Positions 6,831-11,429 of a stretch of DNA of 11,429 nt are shown piece by piece. Source of the DNA: Alphaproteobacteria bacterium (GTDB taxonomy: Bacteria; Pseudomonadota; Alphaproteobacteria; Micavibrionales; UBA2020); the NCBI GenBank assembly GCA_029266795.1, contig JAQSWE010000050.1:1-11429 (forward strand), read 5' to 3'. Position 1 is the stretch's first letter. Each line of letters opens with the position of its first letter. The notes beneath the pieces were generated by a model. That model did not search any database. It had not been told where the DNA came from and was given only the letters and a program-made list of their open reading frames with translations. The position numbers and the translations under genes are program-made.

Positions 6831-7577
6831 TTAGACCAGCGGCGCTTCGCCTTTGGCGCGCAGCATTTCCTTCACCTTGGTCGCGGCGTTGTGGACCATG
6901 TCGTCGTCGGTGCCGCGCAGGATGATGCTGAGGCTGGGGGTCTGGTACATATGCGGATAGCTGCCGATCTCGATCTCGGGGTATGCTTTCTGGATCTCGC
7001 CCAGCTCCTTGCCGATATCGCCTTCCTTCATGTTGCTGTCGATGGTGATGCTGGTCAGCATCGGGCCGCCTTCGATCATCGTTTCCACATGATTGAACAT
7101 CGCCTGCATGATTTTCGGCACGCCCGCCATGACGAACACGTTGCCGATCTGGAAGCCCGGCGCGGCGCTGACGGGATTGTCGATCAGCACAGAGCCCACG
7201 GGGAGTGTCGCCATGCGCAGCCGCGCTTCGTTAATTTCGGTGCCGCTGTTTTTATAGTAAGCCTCGAGGCGTTTTTTCGCGTCGCCCACCACGACATGCG
7301 CAACGCCAAAAGCCTTCGCCATACATTCCGATGTAATGTCGTCATGCGTGGGGCCGATGCCGCCCGTGGAAAAGACATAGGTGTATTTTTTGCGGAGCGC
7401 GTTCACAGCCGCGATGATTTCATCCGCCACATCCGGCACGACACGTATTTCCTGCAAGCGGACGCCGCGCTGGGCGAGCCGCTTGGCGATAAAGGGGATA
7501 TTCGCATCCACGGTCGACCCGCTGAGGATTTCGGACCCGATGATAAGGATGGCGGCGGTGGGATTGTCTTCGGTCAT
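6831..7577 (-). CDS. COG1058 / MoaB-Mog-like protein (CinA N-terminal domain type, stand-alone)
   Basis: A 248-residue protein with the molybdopterin-binding-like fold shared by MoaB, Mog and the N-terminal part of CinA. Diagnostic stretches are IIGSEILSG (12-20) and STGGIGPTHDD (69-79), followed by a CinA-type region with a FVMAGVP motif. It lacks the C-terminal nicotinamide-nucleotide deamidase (PncC) domain of full CinA, which is usual for short COG1058 proteins. Characterised COG1058 domains hydrolyse ADP-ribose and related pyrophosphates and are linked to NAD recycling; automatic annotation often says competence/damage-inducible protein A or molybdopterin-binding protein. The start is supported by GGAG about eight bases upstream. 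It is divergent from map across a 116-bp gap and is followed by the serpin gene on the same strand. Cytosolic. Confidence 0.9.
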   Translation of the reverse strand: MTEDNPTAAILIIGSEILSGSTVDANIPFIAKRLAQRGVRLQEIRVVPDVADEIIAAVNALRKKYTYVFSTGGIGPTHDDITSECMAKAFGVAHVVVGDAKKRLEAYYKNSGTEINEARLRMATLPVGSVLIDNPVSAAPGFQIGNVFVMAGVPKIMQAMFNHVETMIEGGPMLTSITIDSNMKEGDIGKELGEIQKAYPEIEIGSYPHMYQTPSLSIILRGTDDDMVHNAATKVKEMLRAKGEAPLV

Positions 7578-7693
7578 TTTATTGCTCCATTTTTCACCTG
7601 ATTTAGCACAAGAAAGCGGCTCATCTGGGGGTACGCATATCCGTAATCGATATTTTCCTTGTTTTTGGCACCGGTTGTCGCCATTTTACCCTC

Positions 7694-8527
7694 ATGAACA
7701 CGCAAAAAGACTTTACATATAACGACGAAGACTACGGCAGCGATGATGATTTCCTCATCCACGCGGCTGCCGACTTCGAAGGCATGCGCAAGGCGGGCAA
7801 ACTCGCCGCCGAGACGCTCGATTTCATTACGCCCTATGTGAAGCCGGGCGTGGAGACTCAAGCGCTCGATAAACTCTGCCACGATTTCATCATCGACCAC
7901 GGCGCGATACCTGCGCCGCTGGGCTATAAAGGCTTCCCCAAATCGACCTGCATTTCGATCAACCATGTCGTCTGCCACGGCATTCCCAGCGAGAAAAAGC
8001 TGGAAGAAGGCGACGCGCTGAACATCGACGTCACCGTGATCGTCGACGGCTGGCACGGCGACACCAGCCGCATGTATTTCGCGGGCGAGAAAATCCCCGT
8101 GAAGGCGAAGCTGCTGGTCGAAGCCACATATGAATCCATGATGCGCGGCATCGAACAGGTGAAGCCGGGCGCGACGCTGGGCGATATCGGTTACGCGATC
8201 CAGAGCTATGCCGAAGGCAAGAAATTCTCCGTCGTGCGCGATTTCTGCGGTCACGGCCTCGGCAAGACGTTCCATACGCCGCCTTCCGTCCTGCATTACG
8301 GCACGAAGGGCGCGGGGCCGAAACTGAAAGCCGGTATGTTCTTCACGATCGAGCCGATGATCAATATCGGCGGCTATCAGACGAAAGTACTGTCGGATGG
8401 CTGGACGGCGGTGACGAAAGACAAATCGCTGTCGGCACAGTTCGAGCATTCGCTTGCGGTGACCGACACCGGCTATGAAATCTTCACGTTGTCGCCGAAA
8501 GGCTACACGAAGCCGCCTTATGCCTAA
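7694..8527 (+). CDS. map: Methionine aminopeptidase, type I
   Basis: Removes the initiator methionine from new proteins in the cytosol. All five metal ligands are visible: D112 (NIDVTV), D123 (HGDTSRM), H187 (CGHGLG), E220 (TIEPM) and E251 (FEHS), with nearly the same spacing as in the E. coli enzyme. H95 (VCHGIP) and H194 are the accessory histidines. The 277-residue length includes a roughly 25-residue acidic N-terminal extension (NDEDYGSDDD) before the conserved FEGMRKAG, as is common in alphaproteobacterial forms. The ATG at 7694 is preceded by TTACCCTC, which has no ribosome-binding sequence, but no better in-frame start lies close. radC begins inside the last codons, so the two are probably cotranscribed. 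I found no convincing promoter in the gap 7578-7693. Confidence 0.96.
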   Translation: MNTQKDFTYNDEDYGSDDDFLIHAAADFEGMRKAGKLAAETLDFITPYVKPGVETQALDKLCHDFIIDHGAIPAPLGYKGFPKSTCISINHVVCHGIPSEKKLEEGDALNIDVTVIVDGWHGDTSRMYFAGEKIPVKAKLLVEATYESMMRGIEQVKPGATLGDIGYAIQSYAEGKKFSVVRDFCGHGLGKTFHTPPSVLHYGTKGAGPKLKAGMFFTIEPMINIGGYQTKVLSDGWTAVTKDKSLSAQFEHSLAVTDTGYEIFTLSPKGYTKPPYA

Positions 8528-9218
8528 GGGCGAAAAAATCACCCCTGAAATTTCCCATGACGGCCACCGCGACCGTTTGCGCGGGCGGTTTATCCGCTCC
8601 GGCACCGGCGCACTGGAGGATTACGAGCTGCTGGAACTTGCGCTGTTCTCCGCCATTCCGCGCCGCGATGTAAAGCCGCTGGCAAAGCAATTGCTGGTGC
8701 GCTTCGGCAGCATGTGCGGCGTGCTGGGTGCAACGGTCGATGACCTGCAAACAGTCAAGGGTATCAGTGAGAACACGGCTGTTTTCATTAAGACGATCCA
8801 CGCCCTGCAGCTGCGCACGCTGAGCGAAGAGATCAAGGAGAAGCCGATCCTGACCAGTTGGCAGAAACTGATCGATTACTGCCATGCCGCGATGGCGCAT
8901 GAAAAGCGCGAGCATTTCCGCGTGCTGTTCCTCAACAAGAAAAACCAGCTGATCGCCGACGAAGTGCAGCAGGTCGGCACCATCGACCATGTGCCTGTCT
9001 ATCCGCGCGAAGTGGTCAAACACGCCCTCGACCTCGGCGCGACCGCCATGATCCTCGTCCACAACCACCCGAGCGGCGACCCCACGCCGTCCGACGGCGA
9101 CATCACCATGACCCGAGAGCTGGTCAAGGCAGCGAAAGCCATGGACGTCATGGTCCACGACCACATCATCATCGGCAAATCCGGCCATACCAGCTTCAAG
9201 GCAATGGGGCTTATGTAG
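8520..9218 (+). CDS. radC: RadC family protein (JAMM/MPN+ domain)
   Basis: A 232-residue RadC. The C-terminal JAMM zinc motif is complete: H181, H183, S191 and D194 in HNHPSGDPTPSDGD. The N-terminal part has the YELLELALF region and a helix-hairpin-helix-like stretch (LQTVKGISENTA). RadC was long named a DNA repair protein, but its biochemical role remains unsettled; members are often linked to DNA processing. I chose the ATG at 8520, which overlaps the map stop by 8 bp and begins just before the conserved GHRDRLRGRF; the frame is also open from an ATG at 8475, which would overlap map by 53 bp with no homology gain. Cotranscription with map is likely. No clear terminator follows; an EcfG-like promoter begins 11 bases after the stop. 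Confidence 0.95.
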   Translation: MPKGEKITPEISHDGHRDRLRGRFIRSGTGALEDYELLELALFSAIPRRDVKPLAKQLLVRFGSMCGVLGATVDDLQTVKGISENTAVFIKTIHALQLRTLSEEIKEKPILTSWQKLIDYCHAAMAHEKREHFRVLFLNKKNQLIADEVQQVGTIDHVPVYPREVVKHALDLGATAMILVHNHPSGDPTPSDGDITMTRELVKAAKAMDVMVHDHIIIGKSGHTSFKAMGLM

Positions 9219-9228
9219 GGCCGGTCGG

Positions 9229-9253
9229 GGAACTTTTCTTTTACAAATAGGTT
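9229..9253 (+). promoter_or_regulatory. EcfG-type (general stress sigma) promoter
   Basis: GGAAC at 9229-9233 and GTT at 9251-9253 are 17 bases apart, the spacing of the GGAAC-N16-17-(C)GTT promoters read by EcfG-type sigma factors in Alphaproteobacteria. It lies between radC and the DUF1328 gene, about 38 bases before the ATG at 9291, and no better sigma70 promoter is visible. Other ECF sigma factors also read GGAAC -35 boxes, so the exact sigma factor is not proven. Confidence 0.5.
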
Positions 9254-9290
9254 AGCCGCTTCAGGTAACCCTGTTGAAAAGGAACATCCC

Positions 9291-9467
9291 ATGCTCCGCT
9301 ATGCCATTATTTTCCTCATTCTCGCGCTGGTCGCGGCCGTATTCGGCTTCGGCGGCGTGGCTGCTGTATCCATGGATATTGCCCGCCTGCTCGTTATGGT
9401 CTTCCTGGTGCTGTTTATCGTCACCCTGGCATTCCATGCCCTGCGCGGCAAAGCGCCGCCCGTCTAA
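9291..9467 (+). CDS. DUF1328 (UPF0391, YtjA-like) small membrane protein
   Basis: A 58-residue protein with two hydrophobic membrane segments, roughly residues 4-26 and 30-50, separated by a short MDIAR turn, and a basic tail (ALRGKAPPV). The opening MLRYAIIFLILALVAAVFGF and the GFGGVAA stretch are typical of the DUF1328 family. The family is widespread in Proteobacteria and its function is unknown. AAGGA lies seven bases before the ATG, a good ribosome-binding site. The gene is a single transcription unit: it has an EcfG-like promoter upstream and a strong intrinsic terminator 24 bases after its stop. Together these suggest general stress induction. Confidence 0.9.
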   Translation: MLRYAIIFLILALVAAVFGFGGVAAVSMDIARLLVMVFLVLFIVTLAFHALRGKAPPV

Positions 9468-9490
9468 AAAGACGGTTCGGCCAAGAACTA

Positions 9491-9521
9491 AGCCCGGTGC
9501 ATATCCTGCACCGGGCTTTTT
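9491..9521 (+). terminator. Intrinsic terminator after the DUF1328 gene
   Basis: AGCCCGGTGCA (9491-9501) and TGCACCGGGCT (9507-9517) form a perfect 11-bp stem with a five-base loop, followed by a T run through 9521. This is a textbook rho-independent terminator that isolates the DUF1328 gene from the sigma factor gene downstream. Confidence 0.95.
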
Positions 9522-9525
9522 CTAT

Positions 9526-9540
9526 TTAACCCTTATTTAA
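9526..9540. promoter_or_regulatory. CtrA-type box upstream of the ECF sigma gene
   Basis: TTAA (9526-9529), seven bases, TTAA (9537-9540): a perfect match to the CtrA recognition sequence. It overlaps the -35 position (9528-9533) of a putative promoter whose -10 is TTTAAT at 9551-9556. A CtrA box at -35 is the arrangement seen at CtrA-activated promoters. It lies four bases after the DUF1328 terminator. Confidence 0.55.
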
Positions 9541-9550
9541 ACTATTGATC

Positions 9551-9556
9551 TTTAAT
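9551..9556 (+). promoter_or_regulatory. Putative -10 box of the sigma factor operon
   Basis: TTTAAT matches five of six bases of TATAAT. The position 17 bases upstream has no sigma70 -35 sequence but is covered by the CtrA-type box, as expected for an activator-dependent promoter. A start near 9563 would leave about 60 bases before the sigma factor ATG at 9624. The element is short, so support comes mainly from its context. Confidence 0.35.
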
Positions 9557-9623
9557 GGAATTAATTTTACCAAGGATCGAGTGCCAAGCATCGTCTTATC
9601 AACAGGCAGACCAAGGGCAGATC

Positions 9624-10178
9624 ATGATTAATCGGGACGACGAGGAGCTGGTTTCAGAAGCCCAGTCCGGCAACCGGCGGGCGTTCGAAGACCTGTTGGA
9701 AAGGCATTACGGGCTCATGTTCAAGGTGGCATACCAATGGTGCGGGATGCGCGAAGACGCCGAGGATATCGCGCAGGATGCGAGCATTAAACTCGCCCAG
9801 AACATCTCCGGCTTCATGTTTGAATCCGCCTTCACCACATGGCTCTATCGCCTCGTCCTCAACTGCGCGAAAGACTATTACAAGGCGAAAAACCGCCGCA
9901 ACAGCCGCGAAACGCCGATGTATGAAGACGCAGTTTATATATCGGAAGACCTGACGCCGGAACAGAAGCTGTCGCATAAAGACACATTAAAGGCCATTTC
10001 CGACCTGCCTGAATCATTGCGCGAAACCGTTATATTGGTGTGCTGGCAGGGCATGACCCATGCCGAAGCCTCCGATGTGCTGGACTGCGAGGAAGGCACG
10101 ATCAGCTGGCGCATCCACGAAGCGCGCAAGAAAATCGCCGAAACGCTCGAGATCAAAAAGGTGAAACGTCATGGATGA
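9624..10178 (+). CDS. RNA polymerase sigma factor, ECF (sigma-70 region 2/4) family
   Basis: A 184-residue ECF-type sigma factor that would direct RNA polymerase to a dedicated set of promoters. Region 2 spans about residues 20-90, with DAEDIAQD (45-52) and TTWLYRLVLNCAKDYYK (71-87). Region 4 spans about 125-172, with LPESLRETVILV and a helix-turn-helix QGMTHAEASDVLDCEEGTIS. Only these two regions are present, as in the ECF class. The ATG at 9624 is preferred: AGGG lies about seven bases upstream and the protein then begins directly before the conserved DEELVSEAQSGN. An in-frame ATG at 9555 would add 23 unconserved residues and lies within the likely promoter. The stop overlaps the VWA-protein start by 8 bp, so the two are coexpressed. 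It is not obviously the EcfG factor itself. Confidence 0.93.
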   Translation: MINRDDEELVSEAQSGNRRAFEDLLERHYGLMFKVAYQWCGMREDAEDIAQDASIKLAQNISGFMFESAFTTWLYRLVLNCAKDYYKAKNRRNSRETPMYEDAVYISEDLTPEQKLSHKDTLKAISDLPESLRETVILVCWQGMTHAEASDVLDCEEGTISWRIHEARKKIAETLEIKKVKRHG

Positions 10179-11429
10179 AAAGCAACTGAACGACATGCTT
10201 TCCACCGTGAAAGCGCCCGCGCCGAATGACAACAGCCGCAAAGCCGCGATTTCCGCCGCCATGGCCGCATTCGACAAAAATTCCGAATTATTAGGCCAAG
10301 GAGATGACGACAGCGATCGTCTGACTGACAGGAACAACAAAACTGTCAGGAGAAGTCTCATGCAAAGAAGTCACAGAGTTTCAGGTTTGGCCGGCGGCGT
10401 TGCGCTTTGTGCGCTGGTCGCAGTGCTGGGGATGCCGTTTTTTACGCATCAGGCGGAGGAAATTTCTAATTTTTCGCGCATAACCGGCGCAGGCACTGAC
10501 CTGAAGAACAAGGTCGGCACGGGTTATGAAGATCAAGTTTATAAAAAGGCGATCGAGGCGGAAAATGCCGCGAAAGCCAAGGAAGCGATGGCGCGTGGTA
10601 GCAGCGCGATGCCGGTACCGATTGCACCGAGCCAAAATGAGCAGCTTTCCGTGCCGCCTATGGCTGCGCCTACCGCAAGTGATCCTCTCGCCGAGTGGCG
10701 TCAAAAGGCCGAAAGCCGCCGCTTGAGCCTTGAGAGCGAAACGGCGCCGCCCGAAGCCGATGATGCCTCTGGGAAAAGCCAGCTGGCGAGTGGCCGCGTG
10801 GAACAAAGCCGTTCCGTGCCGCAGAAGATGGAAGCGAAGAAGGCGAAGGACGGCAGCCGCGACGACATGGCCTCGCGCGCCAAACCTGCTGCCGAAATCG
10901 TCGCCCCCAGCGTCAGCGCACCCGCGCCCCGCGACCGCCTGGTCGTGGTGCCGGAGCCGCGCCCTGTGCCGTATCAGCAGCCCTATTACAATGAGGGTAA
11001 CAGCGAAAGCTTCCCCGATTTCGTGGACAATCCTGTGAAATCGACGGCAGCGGAACCTGTCTCGACCTTCTCGATCGACGTCGATACGGCTTCCTACGCC
11101 TTCGTGCGCCGCTCGATCAATCAGGGCCAGTTGCCGCCGAAGGGTTCGGTGCGTCTGGAGGAGTTGATCAACTACTTCCCCTACAGCTACGAACTGCCGG
11201 CGAAAAACGAAGACCCGTTCAAGCCGACCATCGCCGTTTATAAAACGCCGTGGAACGCCGAACATAAACTCGTCCATATCGGCATCAAGGGCTATGACCT
11301 GACGGATAAGCCTAAATCGAACATGGTGTTCCTGATCGACACGTCGGGCTCGATGAACAGCCCGGATAAACTGCCGCTCGTCATCAGCTCGTTCAAGCTG
11401 ATGCTCGACAACCTGAACCCCGACGATAC
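10171..11429 (+). CDS. Transmembrane VWA-domain protein, YfbK-like (3' end outside window)
   Basis: The frame is open from the ATG at 10171 to the window edge (419 codons plus two bases). Residues 1-70 are polar and probably cytosolic, with a helix-like ending (KAAISAAMAAFDKN). One membrane segment lies at about 71-91 (LAGGVALCALVAVLG). A long, charged, Ala/Pro-rich linker (about 95-280) follows. From about 286 comes the conserved N-terminal domain of YfbK-type proteins (STFSIDVDTASYAFVRRS, LEELINYFPY), and then the VWA domain with the MIDAS motif DTSGSM at 390-395; the rest is cut off. VWA domains bind partners through a metal ion. The architecture puts the VWA part in the periplasm and a short cytosolic tail next to the cognate sigma factor. 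AAAGGTG upstream of the ATG is a plausible ribosome-binding site. Unlike E. coli YfbK there is no lipobox. Confidence 0.9.
   Translation, partial: MDEKQLNDMLSTVKAPAPNDNSRKAAISAAMAAFDKNSELLGQGDDDSDRLTDRNNKTVRRSLMQRSHRVSGLAGGVALCALVAVLGMPFFTHQAEEISNFSRITGAGTDLKNKVGTGYEDQVYKKAIEAENAAKAKEAMARGSSAMPVPIAPSQNEQLSVPPMAAPTASDPLAEWRQKAESRRLSLESETAPPEADDASGKSQLASGRVEQSRSVPQKMEAKKAKDGSRDDMASRAKPAAEIVAPSVSAPAPRDRLVVVPEPRPVPYQQPYYNEGNSESFPDFVDNPVKSTAAEPVSTFSIDVDTASYAFVRRSINQGQLPPKGSVRLEELINYFPYSYELPAKNEDPFKPTIAVYKTPWNAEHKLVHIGIKGYDLTDKPKSNMVFLIDTSGSMNSPDKLPLVISSFKLMLDNLNPDD

Noticed and set aside
7637..7653. ATATC-N7-GATAT inverted repeat in the COG1058/map gap
   Set aside because: Only five-base AT-rich arms with no promoter aligned to it; easily chance.
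8475..8519. Upstream in-frame ATG for radC
   Set aside because: It would overlap map by 53 bp and add residues with no family similarity; the ATG at 8520 fits better.
7574..8605. 343-codon open frame antisense to map
   Set aside because: The plus strand encodes methionine aminopeptidase with all five metal ligands; the antisense product shows no family features.
9281..9285. Second GGAAC near the DUF1328 gene as an ECF -35 box
   Set aside because: It is part of the ribosome-binding region just before the ATG at 9291 and could not promote this gene.
9555..9623. Upstream in-frame ATG for the sigma factor
   Set aside because: It adds 23 unconserved residues, has no ribosome-binding site and overlaps the likely -10 and transcription start.
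10381..11277. 298-codon open frame antisense to the VWA-protein gene
   Set aside because: The plus strand has a continuous frame from 10171 to the edge with YfbK-type and MIDAS motifs; the antisense frame is compositional.

Overview
The window looks like chromosomal DNA of an alphaproteobacterium with moderately high GC. Supporting signs are the four-gene ligase-associated repair cassette, the map-radC pair, a likely EcfG-type (general stress) promoter ahead of a DUF1328 gene, and three perfect CtrA-type boxes (TTAA-N7-TTAA) in two intergenic regions. Genus cannot be told from the sequence alone. No RNA genes, insertion sequences or CRISPR arrays were seen.

Layout. (1) 1-4257: a DNA-repair cassette. 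An ATP-dependent DNA ligase (only its first 49 codons are in the window) and a metallo-beta-lactamase-fold exonuclease run leftward. A Lhr-like DEXH helicase and the metallophosphoesterase endonuclease PdeM run rightward. Both pairs are joined by ATGA stop/start overlaps. (2) 4258-4726: an intergenic region with tandem CtrA boxes, then a small multi-span membrane protein of unknown function. (3) 4723-7577, leftward: a COG1058 (CinA N-terminal type) protein, then a secreted serpin translationally coupled to a calcineurin-like metallophosphoesterase. The serpin has its own well-formed promoter overlapped by a perfect inverted repeat. (4) 7694-9218, rightward: methionine aminopeptidase and RadC, overlapping by 8 bp. 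(5) 9219-9521: an EcfG-like promoter, a 58-residue DUF1328 membrane protein and a strong intrinsic terminator. (6) 9522-end: a CtrA box at the -35 position of a putative promoter, an ECF-type sigma factor, and, overlapping it by 8 bp, a transmembrane VWA-domain (YfbK-like) protein that runs off the window.

How the parts work together. Region 1 is a recognised DNA end-processing and ligation module. Region 6 looks like a sigma factor plus membrane-anchored partner, perhaps an anti-sigma or envelope sensor, under cell-cycle (CtrA) control. Region 3 pairs a periplasmic protease inhibitor with a cytosolic phosphoesterase in one transcript, which I do not recognise as a described system. The most original observations are regulatory: CtrA-type boxes ahead of two genes of unclear role, an EcfG-like promoter, and an operator-like palindrome on the serpin promoter.
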